A stretch of 27,601 nucleotides of DNA, taken from Welwitschia mirabilis (taxonomy: Eukaryota; Gnetophyta; Gnetopsida; Welwitschiales). The stretch is taken from the NCBI GenBank assembly GCA_051453625.1, contig JBOZIK010000001.1, forward strand, positions 175,881,213 to 175,908,813, in the 5' to 3' direction. Position 1 is the stretch's first letter. Every line of letters begins with the position of its first letter. A program made the position numbers and the translations under genes. Of this stretch, positions 1 to 8,512 are shown piece after piece. The notes under the pieces are model-generated. The model did not search any database, was not told the origin of the DNA, and saw only the letters and a program-made list of their open reading frames with translations.

Positions 1-299
1 ATTCCATCTTCATCTTTGCATTGTTTAATTTTATTTCCTTTAAATTAAAAGTCCAAAATATTTATTCTTCTCTTGATAAAAGCAATTTTTCATATTCTCT
101 TTTAATGGTCTTCTCTAAGTGTACAACAATTGGGTTGATCCCACTATACAAATGTGTATTATGTGTAAATAGACATTTATCTTTTCAGATGTTACAAGTT
201 AAATTCAATCTTTAGAATATTAAAATTAGAAGCACAAATACGCATCGCAACAGATGCCAAATTCATAATCGAAAGAAATGTTGTTAAACTTATTATTTA
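1..299. other. Unassigned AT-rich sequence at window start
   Basis: I see no recognisable domain, repeat or RNA gene here. A 64-codon open frame at 21-215 (+) has no family resemblance and is of a length expected by chance in such AT-rich DNA. It is probably upstream gag or leader sequence of the Athila-like element that becomes recognisable from about 300 onward, but nothing in the bases proves that. Confidence 0.4.
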
Positions 300-1140
300 T
301 ATGAGGATAATTACCATATCACCAAAAATCGTCCTCTTTTGCCAACATATGAAGAAAGAATACATGAAGAAGTTTGTGCTTTCAACCATTCACATTAAAA
401 CTTTAGAAATTAAAATTAGGTACAACTAAAGTTAAATACTCATTTTCAAAATAATTCTTAACCTTTCGGAAACTGATTCGAAAACACAAACTATCAACTA
501 GGACCATCAAACTTTCAACATCCAAATGATTAACTCACAAAACTTATAGGTGAAATTAGAAAATCAAATGTCAACTTTGAAAAACAAAATGTTAACATTA
601 AAAACTTAGTAAACATAATTTAACAAACCATGTTGGTAATTCAAATACCTCAAAGAACATTAGCTATACAACCTTTACCAAACCTAAATGAACTAAGAAA
701 AGATTATAAGATTGTAGTAAGAAGTGGATAAGAAATAAATCCTCTTTCAAATAAACCTTTCATCTCCCAAAATTATTTTAGAAATTATGAAGAAGAAGAG
801 GAATAGAACATTAAAATCTTAGAAATTACAACTTCTCTTCTCTTGACAAAAAGAAAAAGAAAAATCCTTCTCAAAAAACTACCTCTTGGCTTAATAGGCT
901 TAACAATAATTTAATGTTTAATAAACATCTTAAAGATTTGATAAAAAATGTAAACATAAACTTACCCTTTCAAAAACTTTTGCAGTAAAATTTGGGATAC
1001 TCTAAATTATGGAAAGACTTAATAAGAAGAAAATAAAAACAAGTCATTCTTAGCAAAGTTTTTCTAGCCTAATCTGTCATAAATTTAGTGTTATAAAAAT
1101 CATCAAAATTTAAAGATCTAGAAGCATCACGGTGAATGTT
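300..1140 (+). pseudogene. gag: Athila/Tat-like Ty3/gypsy gag C-terminal region, copy 1 (broken)
   Basis: This is the C-terminal part of the capsid polyprotein of a plant Ty3/gypsy element, just ahead of protease. At 699-731 the frame reads KDYKIVVRSG then a stop, resembling the NAITLRSGK motif that precedes protease in Athila/Tat gags. At about 912-985 the reading LKDLIKNVNINLPFQKLL matches the family's conserved helix (FLDVLKQLHINIPF type), and KDLIRRK follows, like its KDILTKKRK. A Lys-rich linker (LDKKKKKNP, about 843-870) lies between these motifs. Many stops and frame changes make it non-functional. The segment repeats at 1737-2440 with a period near 1.33 kb. The lineage call rests on motif order and remembered family patterns and is fairly secure at superfamily level. 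Confidence 0.6.
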
Positions 1141-1636
1141 ACTTTGGAGGAAAACAAAAATATTAGAAAAGCTTTAATAGACATTATAATGAGTGTTGAC
1201 ATTATGTCACTTCATATTTGTAAGAGACTTGGTTTGGAGGATATTATAAGCCTACACTGGTTCTCTTAGAATTAGTAAACACTTCAGTTAATAAACCATT
1301 AAGTGTCATTAAAGATTTTGCAATACAAATTAAAAAGGTTTGCTACCTAATAGATGTGACTATCATAGAAGTTAAGCATAATAGAGGATACCCTTTACTT
1401 CTAGGAAGAGCCTTTTGTAAAATGGACCACTGCATTATTGATATAAGAGTAAGAACAATGAAATGTCACTTTGAAAATAGAACATTTATAATTAGATTAT
1501 TTAATATAGCTGAGAAAGATTTAGGTGATAATGAAATGAACATTAAAAGTAATATTAAATTAACTTTATTACTACAATATCATACACTTGAAAAAAGAGA
1601 GATAAAATCAAATGATGATGTGCTTTTTTATTATAA
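1141..1636 (+). pseudogene. pro: Athila/Tat-like retropepsin (protease), copy 1, frameshifted
   Basis: This is the aspartic protease that would cut the Gag-Pol polyprotein. From 1171 one frame reads ALIDIIMSVDIMSLHICKRL, matching the family pattern ALCDLGASINLMPLSLCKKL. The catalytic Asp is still present, but the Gly-Ala of the DxGA active-site turn is gone. Comparison with copy 2 shows one base missing near 1245. The rest continues in another frame from 1254 through 1356-1632, with the flap and hydrophobic-hydrophobic-Gly part YPLLLGRAFCKMDHCIIDIR, like iPIILGRPFLATGRALIDV. Readable sequence then runs into the 100-N gap. The gag-pro order is normal for Ty3/gypsy. It is inactive because of both the frameshift and the lost Gly. 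Confidence 0.72.
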
Positions 1637-1736
1637 NNNNNNNNNNNNNNNNNNNNNNNNNNNNNNNNNNNNNNNNNNNNNNNNNNNNNNNNNNNNNNNN
1701 NNNNNNNNNNNNNNNNNNNNNNNNNNNNNNNNNNNN
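1637..1736. other. Assembly gap (100 N)
   Basis: A run of exactly 100 N, the conventional filler for a gap of unknown size. It sits between protease copy 1 and gag copy 2, so the true distance between the tandem copies is unknown. Confidence 0.95.
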
Positions 1737-2440
1737 CTCAAAAATTTTGAAACCAAAATTAGACAAAATCAAGATCAAACACTAATTTTCAAAATAATTC
1801 TTAACCTTTTAGAAACTGATTCGAAAACTTAAACTCTTAACTAGGACTATTAAATTTTCAATATCTAAATGATCAACTCATAAACCTTACAGATGAACTT
1901 AGAAGAACAACTGCCAACATAGAAAACATGGTAAACATCTTTTAACAAACAATATTAACGAATCAAAGATCTCAAGGAACTTTAACAACATAACATTTAG
2001 TAAACCTAAATAAATTAAGAAAAAAATTATAAGGTTGTGAAAAAAAGTGAATAAGAAACAAACCCTCCTCCATGTAAACCTTCCACCTCCCAAAATAATT
2101 TTAGAAATAATGAAGAAGAAGAGGAAGAGGACATTGAAATATTAGAAGATTACAACTTCCCTTCTCTTACTAAAAAGAAAAAGAAAAATCCTTTTCAATA
2201 AATCACCCCTTGGCTTGATAGGCTTAATAATAATTTCACTTTCAATGAATATCTAAAATACTTGATGAAAAATGTGAGCATAAACTTATCCTTTTGGAAA
2301 CTTTTAGAACAAAATCTATGGTACTCAAAACTTTAAAAGGAATTAATAAGAAGAAAACAAAAATGAGTCATCCCTAGCAAAGTCTTTCTAGCACAATTCC
2401 TCATGTATTTAGTGTTATAAAAATCACCAAAATTAAAAGA
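1737..2440 (+). pseudogene. gag: Athila/Tat-like gag C-terminal region, copy 2 (broken)
   Basis: Second tandem copy of the gag tail. Just after the gap the frame reads LKNFETKIRQNQDQTLIFK, like the family's short motif LEVQIGQLA. The Lys-rich linker and the helix region recur at about 2160-2350, with stops in different places from copy 1 and several frame changes. No complete gag can be read. Its boundary with protease is placed by alignment to copy 1. Confidence 0.55.
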
Positions 2441-2974
2441 TCTAGAAGTAGCTATGATAAATATTATTTTGAAGTGAAACAAAAAAACTAGAAAAGCCTT
2501 CATGTATATTGGAGTGAGTATTAACATTATGCCACTTCACATTTGTAAGAGAGTTAGTTTGGAGGATAGAATAGATCCTACTCTAGATGTTTTAAAATTA
2601 ACAGATACATTAGTTAACAAATTGTTAGGTATCATTAAATATTTATTAATTTAAATTGAGAAAGCTTGCTACCCCATAGATGTAATTATGATAGAAGTTA
2701 AGCATAGTAGAGGATACCTTTACTTCTGGAAAGAGTCTTTTGTGTAATAGCTCACTACATCATTGACATAAGAGTAGAAACAATGAAATGTTATTTTAAA
2801 AATAGAACATTTGCAATTAGAGTTTTTGATGAAGCTAAGAAAGATTTAGGTAATAAAATAAACATTGAAGATAACATCAAACCCACTTTGTTCGTATCAT
2901 ATCACCCACTTGAAAAAAGAGAGATGAAATCACATGAGCCTATACTTGATGATGACCAACTTGAGATTAAATAA
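2441..2974 (+). pseudogene. pro: Athila/Tat-like retropepsin, copy 2, catalytic Asp lost
   Basis: Second tandem copy of protease. The active-site segment reads KAFMYIGVSINIMPLHICKR, aligned to the family's KALCDLGASINLMPLSICKK. The catalytic Asp has become Tyr, while the Gly and following Ser are kept. The middle continues as DPTLDVLKLTDTLVNKLLG, then a stop at about 2653, then CYPIDVIMIEVKHSRGY. The flap region near 2710-2760 is frameshifted. From 2783 an open frame resumes (KCYFKNRTFAIRVFDEAKKD) and ends at a TAA after DDDQLEIK. It is inactive. It extends further than copy 1 because no gap cuts it. Confidence 0.7.
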
Positions 2975-3361
2975 ACCATTAATACATCCAACTTTGAGAG
3001 TGATAATGAACCTTTAGTGTGTAAGAAAGTTAAATTTTTATATTCAAACTTTAAAGGAGATTGTTCATTACATGAACCAAGTGAAAATCATAATTTGAAT
3101 TTGAATCCTTCCAATGGACTTGAAGATAATTTTCTTTGTGATATTCAAAATAAAATAATTACTTTTAATGAAAATATTTTACCATTACTCTTCCCTTTGA
3201 CTTTCAAAATTTGTGCTTTAATATGGTCTTATAGAGTGTTATCCATTACTCCTCTCTTCATCAAATTTATTTTATTTGGAAATAAGTGTATGTCTCTTAT
3301 GTTTTATCAATTTGTAAATTTTTGGTTTGAATCTTATTTCTCTGAAAATATTGAGAGCTAA
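2975..3361 (+). pseudogene. Post-protease tail of Athila-like element, 114-codon open frame, unknown function
   Basis: An open frame at 3017-3361 follows protease copy 2 after a stop. It has an acidic/Asn-rich first half (ENHNLNLNPSNGLEDNF) and a hydrophobic, aromatic second half rich in Phe, Leu and Ile (about residues 55-108), suggesting one or two membrane-like segments. I do not recognise a domain. It is homologous to 7292-7720, which carries the same phrases with more stops, so it belongs to the repeat family and is not a host gene. RT, RNase H and integrase, which should follow protease, are absent here: the element jumps straight to noncoding DNA and the 3' LTR. It may be a remnant of a pol-deleted, non-autonomous derivative. 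Confidence 0.5.
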
Positions 3362-4132
3362 ATAGATCTCTGATTTTCCATTCTTTCATTTAAATAAAAG
3401 GTGTGAGTTACATTTAGGAATTGAATAAAAATTTTCTTACCTTAAAATTTTCTTTAGATTTTGATAGTCTCTATTTTTATTTTTTCGCTTTTAGTTTTTA
3501 TTTTTATTAGAAGTTTTAATTTTCTATTTTTATAATAATAATCTGTTGTCTCCTCTATTATCCCCATGATAGAGAGGACGACAGTCAGTTTTGTTTTTTT
3601 TTTTTAACTTTTAAATAATTTTTTATATTTTTAATGAATTTTCTATTTCTTTATCTCTATCGTCCTCTCTGTCGTCTGGATGACAATCAAGATGATAATT
3701 AATAAAATAATCATTCTTATTTTCTATTATTTTGAGAAAATACATTTTTATGGGCCTATTGATATTTTTGACTTGATTACTTATGAATTATAGAAGTTAA
3801 TGGGTAAAATTTTGAAATTTCATAAGCAAACCATCTAAATTTTTCCTTATGTTTATTCTTTTGAGGTTATTATGGCATTACTTGATCATTTTTCAAACTA
3901 AACTTATGTATTTGTCTTTATGACTAATCTTTTGATTTGGGAATTTCAATGGTAAGATTGAATTCACCTAATATTAGGACATTCACATGTCCATGAACTT
4001 CAAGGAACATGCTTATTTTTTTCAATGGTGAAAAGATATTAGATTGTTTAAGAGTGTTCTTTTCTTTCTTAATCTTATGACTTTCACCTTTGTTTTTTGG
4101 AGTGTTTGGTCATGTGAAATATTGTTTTGTTT
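3362..4132 (+). other. Noncoding 3' internal region of the Athila-like element
   Basis: No coding motif is visible. The stretch is T-rich and matches 7721-8512 base for base over long runs. Two copies of a GATGA-type palindromic motif lie at 3546-3587 and 3657-3698. It leads into the polypurine tract at 4133. Confidence 0.6.
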
Positions 4133-4852
4133 AAAAAAAAAGGAAGGGGAAGGGGGTGGGCAAAATAAGGTAATGATGTTTTATTTGTAATATTTCAAAA
4201 ACATGGTCATCATGATGTCATACCACAAGTACACTGAGGCAAATATTTCCAAGAGGATCCTTTAGCAGTGTAATATAGTTGCTGTGGAAACTCCACTGGG
4301 AGGTAAGTTGGCCATGCATTGTGAGTCATTACGTTTTTTACTATGTTTACACTCCCCTCATTATGGATAATAAAAAGTTACACTAAACTTTGAGGCTATG
4401 GGAACAGTGATGTTCCTTGTGTCATCAGAGGCATTGCTTATTTTCCAGACTCTTTGTTCTTCCACATGATCATTTCATTTTGTTATTTGATAGGGTTTTA
4501 TGAGTTCTTTTTTGCAATAATTTTACATAGGTTTAGGTATAATTCTAAGGATTTTGGAGATATAATAGAAAATATTCAAAATATGCATTTATTACTTATA
4601 TTTAATGTGTTAAAGGCACATTCTAATGTGTAAATATTTGGAGAAGAATTACTGATAAAAATGCTAAGTTTCTCCTCAAGAAAATGATTAAAGAAAACTA
4701 TTGTCTCCTCCATCATCCCCATGATAGCAGGACAACAACACTATTAAGTTACTAACATGGACTACTGAATAGATTACTAAGATACTTAATGGGTTATCTT
4801 CATAATGAACTATTATCCCTTTCATCATCCAGATGATAGCCAGGATGACACT
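3546..4852 (+). repeat. Four dispersed GATGA/TCATC palindromic motif units
   Basis: Units at 3546-3587, 3657-3698, 4701-4740 and 4811-4852 share a TCATC...GATGA palindrome followed by an AGGA(T/C)GAC-like tail. The clearest is TCATCCAGATGA at about 4822-4833. They form two pairs, each about 110 bp apart, with the pairs about 1.15 kb apart. The second pair lies in LTR U3, about 100-250 bp upstream of the TATA box. Equivalent units are present in the sister copy at 7910-7955, 8022-8060, 9878-9917 and 9981-10018. The function is unknown; U3 position suggests protein binding or a foldback. Confidence 0.6.
4133..4156 (+). promoter_or_regulatory. Polypurine tract of Athila-like element
   Basis: An uninterrupted purine run of A's, then AGGAAGGGGAAGGGGG, ends exactly before a TG. 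This is the expected plus-strand priming site for reverse transcription just upstream of the 3' LTR. The same place in the sister copy (about 8505-8512) keeps only the A-run, so that one has decayed. Confidence 0.75.
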
Positions 4853-5550
4853 AACATGTAACTGATTCTAACAGCCAACCTTTGACTATTTTGTCTGTTT
4901 TATTTATGAGCACACCTAGATGTTCCTTCTATTTATCTTTTTATACTATCAGTTTTTATAAATAAGTCCCTCTTTGACTCTTCTTCTTATCTTCATTACA
5001 TTAAAAATTCTCATCATAGGAGATTGAAGGGCAAAAGATCCATCTCAAGTATTTCAGAAAGACATTATTTTAGTGGAGGGCTATACATCCTTCATTGAAG
5101 ATCGACTATTTTGTAATCTAAATGCTTTATTACTCTTAATATAAACTTTGTTTTATTTTCATATCTACATGTTAGATTATTAAATAACCCTTATAGTTTA
5201 TGTTGTCTTTGATCTGATGACATAAACTTAGGTGATATAGATCATCAAAGACAGCCTTTACTAAGGCTGAAAGAAAGTAGTGTTAGGATTATTTTGCATT
5301 GCATATAATATTAGGTTGCATCTTGCATTTACATTGTACTTTATTTTTGTTATTTTTGTTTTAATCTATGGTTTTCATTTTCTTTTGTAAAAGTAATCCG
5401 AGTCTTATCTCATAGCCTTCAATAAGAATATGACATTTCATTTCTACTCTTACTCATATTAGTGTGTTGTATTGTGTAAAATATCTATTTATTTTATAAA
5501 TGACAAAATCCTTTTAAACCTAAGCATTTACAAAAATACACACTATAATA
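4157..5550 (+). mobile_element. Athila-like 3' LTR, copy A (about 1.39 kb)
   Basis: The LTR starts with TGGGCAAAATAAGG directly after the polypurine tract. It ends where homology to the second copy stops; the sister ends in ACAACA, and this one in a decayed ATAATA. A conserved U3 block lies at about 4205-4310 (CACAAGTACACTGAGG...CAGTGTAATATAG). A TATAAATA box is at 4957-4964 and an AATATAAACTTTG stretch near 5140 may be the R/U5 area. The length suits Athila LTRs (1.2-2 kb). No matching 5' LTR is in the window, so it belongs to the element whose gag-pro lies at 0.3-3.0 kb. A Sirevirus LTR abuts its 3' edge. Confidence 0.72.
4957..4964 (+). promoter_or_regulatory. TATA box in Athila-like LTR A
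   Basis: TATAAATA, about 800 bp into the LTR. It is matched by TATAAATG at 10071-10078 in the sister LTR, which supports a real U3 promoter position. A pyrimidine-rich stretch follows. Confidence 0.5.
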
Positions 5551-6129
5551 GAGGGGTCAACCAAATTTTAAGGGTCAACCAGACGTATAAACCCAAGAGC
5601 TAGTACCCCTGAACCAAGTATCAAGGGGTCAAACAAACCTATGAAGTGGTCAACTGAATTTGTAAATCTAAGAATAGTTATCTTGAACTGATTATTAAGG
5701 GGTTAACTGGACCTCTAAGAGGTCAACTAGACCTAAGCACTATGCACCTAATATCCCTAAGCCAATCATCAAGAGGTCAACCAGACACCGGAGGAGTTGA
5801 CTGGACCTAATGCAAGAAATTAAAATGAACTTTTATCAAGACTAGAAGGTAACTAGACAGATTTATGGGCAACCAGATGGGAATTAACTAGATCCCGAGG
5901 GATTGACCAGACATGGAGCTACAATAAATAGGGCAATTAAAAAGTTCACTTAGATGACCTATTTAAGTCATGATAACAGGAGGGGGTAACCAGACTTTTG
6001 AGAAGTCAACCGATCGAAATGGAAATAAAATTTTTTATCTGTTATGTATCTATGATGTATTTATTTTGTAGCCATTTATAGTTATTAGAAGTAATTTTTT
6101 ACTTATAATAAATCTTAAAAGCCTTCTAT

Positions 6130-6137
6130 TATAAATA
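6130..6137 (+). promoter_or_regulatory. TATA box of Sirevirus-like LTR A
   Basis: TATAAATA directly after CTAT, at the same place as TATAAATAT at 23075-23083 in LTR B. The TTGAC/GTCAA array lies upstream of it, consistent with a U3 enhancer-promoter layout. Confidence 0.55.
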
Positions 6138-6394
6138 GCCAAGAGAGACATTACTAGAAAGACTTTTTTTACTCTTGATTAAAGGATTGAATCTTCTGAT
6201 ATTCATTGTAGCATCTTAGCATTATACTCCTAACCAAGAACGATCCATCATTTATTGTATTTATACATTCCAAGTTAGATCTTGTACTATACTATTATAG
6301 TATTTATAGAAGAAGAGCTTCATTTCAATCATTTTACTAAAGAACGAGTGATATCAGTGCATCTTGACATTCTTTCATCACTATAATATATTAT

Positions 6395-6502
6395 GAAAGG
6401 TTAAGACTTAACCTGCAATAGTCTATTGAAAGGTTGAGACTTAGCCTATAAAAATCTATTGGAAAGGTTGAGACTTAGCCCATAAAAGTCTATGTATAAA
6501 GG
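6395..6502 (+). repeat. 33-35 bp tandem repeat with internal hairpin in Sirevirus LTR A
   Basis: Three good units and a fourth decayed one, with AGGTT phases at about 6398, 6431, 6465 and 6500. Each unit reads AGGTTGAGACTTAGCC, then an A/T stretch, then AAGTCTATT. AGACTT and AAGTCT are perfect reverse complements 8-9 bases apart, so each unit can form a short stem-loop in the transcript, downstream of the TATA box. The same array is in LTR B at 23361-23470. Confidence 0.65.
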
Positions 6503-6799
6503 TTATAGATGAACCTATAATACCTAAAGAAGATAATGAAGATCCAGATCAGGCTTGGTGATAAGCTGATCATTGAGAATAGAGTAGGGAAGTTCTTGAA
6601 CCACTATAAACCTTGTGTGCATTTAATTAATACTATACACTTTCTGTTAATTTCATTATTTTGAATACTTTTAGTTTTTCTTTGTATGCATGAATTCATT
6701 AGCAACTTATTTTAAATAAGTTTTTATTATATCAGAAGTTTATTTAGATAATTTTTAAAGAACCTATTCACCCCACATTTAAGGTTCTCGATCCTATTA

Positions 6800-6919
6800 T
6801 ATTCAATGACCAGATATGAATACTAGTTATGGAAACTTCATAAAGTAACACATAGGTCAAGTCTAAAAAATGATTAAGTGACATCATAACATACACCAAA
6901 GGAATAAGCAAGAGAGAAT
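6800..6919. other. Short unassigned spacer
   Basis: Between the Sirevirus LTR end and the inverted integrase fragment. I see no motif. On the minus strand it would be the 3' flank of the pol gene whose end lies at 6920. Confidence 0.4.
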
Positions 6920-7191
6920 TCAGATAATGATAAGGTAAATGTCCTCTTTATTGAGAAGAACCTCTAAAATAATTATTTCTATCATGTTTAAGATTGCATT
7001 AAAATATTTTTCATATATTTTTAACCTTTGTCCATTAATTTTCTGAATCTCATCAGTTTCTAAGTTGGAAATCTTAATAGAGCCATAAGAATGTACTTTC
7101 TCTATAAGATAAAGATCTAACCATTTAGAGGTTAACTTGTTATGTAAAAAATGTACTCTAGTATTGTATAAAAGAATAAGTTGGTCAAGTT
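6920..7191 (-). pseudogene. int: Ty3/gypsy (Athila/Tat-like) integrase C-terminal fragment, inverted
   Basis: On the minus strand from 7189 down to a TGA at 6922-6920 one frame stays open for about 89 codons. It contains LILLYNTRVHFLHNKL, TSKWLDLYLIEKVHSYGSIKI and EIQKINGQRLKIY. These match the integrase tail of plant Ty3/gypsy elements: LLYNSRLRLFPGKL, SRWSGPFxVxxVFPHGAVEI and FKVNGQRLKPY. This tail recognises target chromatin or DNA and is the last part of pol. No stop interrupts it, so it is less decayed than the gag-pro copies. It is opposite in orientation to both flanking Athila-like modules and runs into the 100-N gap, so the rest of pol is either in the gap or absent. Confidence 0.8.
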
Positions 7192-7291
7192 NNNNNNNNN
7201 NNNNNNNNNNNNNNNNNNNNNNNNNNNNNNNNNNNNNNNNNNNNNNNNNNNNNNNNNNNNNNNNNNNNNNNNNNNNNNNNNNNNNNNNNNN
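7192..7291. other. Assembly gap (100 N) at a strand-switch junction
   Basis: Exactly 100 N, of unknown real size. A minus-strand integrase tail is on its left and a plus-strand post-protease tail is on its right, so the join could be a real inversion or nesting, or a scaffold error. Confidence 0.95.
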
Positions 7292-7720
7292 TCAAATGAG
7301 CATATGCTTTGTGATGACCAACTTAAGAATAAAAAAGAAATACAAATTTTAAAATGTAAGGAAGTCCAACTTTTCAAGAAAGATTATGAGGGAGATTGTC
7401 TATGACATAAGCCAAAAATTGAAAATCATAATTTACATTTGGATGAGAAAAATATTTTTAATAGACTTGAATATAATTTTCTTTGTGATGACCAAAATAA
7501 AAATCTTACATTCAATAAAAATCTTTTACTAGAGTTATCATTTCTCTTCTATTTAACTTTCATAATTTGTGATTTAATGTGAGATCATAGAGTGTTATCC
7601 ATTACCCCTCTCATCATCCAATTTATTTTACTTAAAAATGATTATATACCTTTTCTATTTGATTACTTAGTAAATTTTCTGTTTGAACCTTTTTTCTCTG
7701 AAAATCTTGAGACCATCTAA
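7292..7720 (+). pseudogene. Post-protease tail of Athila-like element, copy B (broken)
   Basis: Homologous to 2933-3361. DDQLKNKKEI, KKDYEGDCL, ENHNLHLD, LEYNFLCDDQNKN and a hydrophobic second half recur, ending at TAA 7718-7720 in place of the stop at 3361. Stops after EGDCL (about 7403) and near 7581 break it. The function is unknown. The gap removes anything upstream, so it is unclear whether this copy also had gag-pro. Confidence 0.55.
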
Positions 7721-8512
7721 ATATATCCTTCCCTTATTTTTTATTTTTAATAAAAGCATATTTTGGATTTAGGAATTGAATAAAATTTTAGGGATTGAAT
7801 AAAATTTTCTTTTTAGTCTTCTATTTTGATAGTCTCTAATTTCATTTTCTATTTTTATTTTTTGTTTCTATTTCCAATTTGTACTTTTATTTTCTATCAA
7901 ATATAATCTTTTGTCTCCTATGTTGTTCCCATGATATATAGGATAATAATCATCTTTGTTAGTTTTTCAGCTTTTTGATATTTTTTGTATTTTTTGATAA
8001 ATTTTCTATTTCTTTGTCTTTGTTATCCTCTCTATCATTTGGATGATGAGTAGGTTGAGAATCAATAAAATCATGATTTTTTTCCTGCTATTTTGATAAA
8101 ATACATTTTTATGGCTCTATTAAGATTTCTAACTTGGTTGCTCAAGAATTTTATGAATTTGATAGGAAAATTTTGGAATTACATGAGAAAACTGTCTAAA
8201 TTTTCTCTTAGCTTTTTTCTTTGGAGGTTATTATGGAATTACTTGATTATTTTTCAAACTTAACTTATGTATTTATCTCCATGATTAGTCTTTTGACTTG
8301 GGCATTTTAGCCATAGAATTGGATTCACCTAATCTTAGGACATTTACATGTCTATGAACTTTAATTTAAAGAAAGATGTTTATTTTGCTTAATGGTGAAA
8401 AGATCTTAGATTGTTTAAGAGTTTTCTTCTCTATCTTTATCTTATGACTTCCAATTTATCTTTTGGAATGTTTAGTCATGTGAAATGTTTGTTTTATATA
8501 TTATTAAAAAAA
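7721..8512 (+). other. Noncoding 3' internal region, copy B
   Basis: Sister of 3362-4132, with the same order of T-rich blocks and two decayed GATGA-type motif units at 7910-7955 and 8022-8060. The polypurine tract before the LTR is reduced to a short A-run near 8505-8512. Confidence 0.6.

Larger units (their letters stand above)
375..3000 (+). repeat. Tandem direct duplication of the gag-pro segment (period about 1.33 kb)
   Basis: Landmarks recur in the same order and orientation. GAAACTGATTCGAAAAC is at about 469 and 1812; the GAAGAAGAAGAGGAA block is at about 789 and 2112; GTTAAGCATA...AGAGGATACC is at 1371 and 2696; GAAATGT...AAATAGAACATTT is at about 1459 and 2784. Spacing between pairs is 1323-1343 bp. 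Identity judged by eye is roughly 80%, so the copies are old and are not a recent assembly duplicate. Each copy carries the gag tail followed by protease. A 100-N gap separates them. Confidence 0.8.
5551..6799 (+). mobile_element. Sirevirus-like Copia LTR, copy A (solo or orphan, 5'-truncated)
   Basis: This region aligns along its whole length with 22570-23762, the LTR leading into the plus-strand Copia. Shared landmarks in order are an array of GGTCAACC/GGTTGACT phrases (5553-6012), CC(A/G)TTTATAG(T)CATT near 6072, TATAAATA at 6130-6137, three to four AGGTTGAGACTTAGCC repeats (6395-6502), GCTGATCAT at about 6568, CACTATAAA..CC..GTGTGCATtTAA at about 6602, and AGAACCTATTCACCC near 6759. It ends at CTATTA without a recognisable PBS behind it, and no Copia gene adjoins it. 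Its start coincides with the Athila LTR end, so the Athila element probably inserted into it and the missing left end lies upstream. Confidence 0.7.

Noticed and set aside
5281-5550. A separate small LTR of about 265 bp (TGTTAG...ACA)
   Set aside because: Homology between the two copies extends left without a break to the polypurine tract, so this is the U5 end of the 1.39-kb Athila-like LTR.
5551-6012. Possible CRISPR-like or satellite array of GGTCAACC units
   Set aside because: Spacing and orientation are irregular, units are only 8-12 bp, and the array lies in the U3 of a Copia LTR in two places; it is an LTR feature of a eukaryote.
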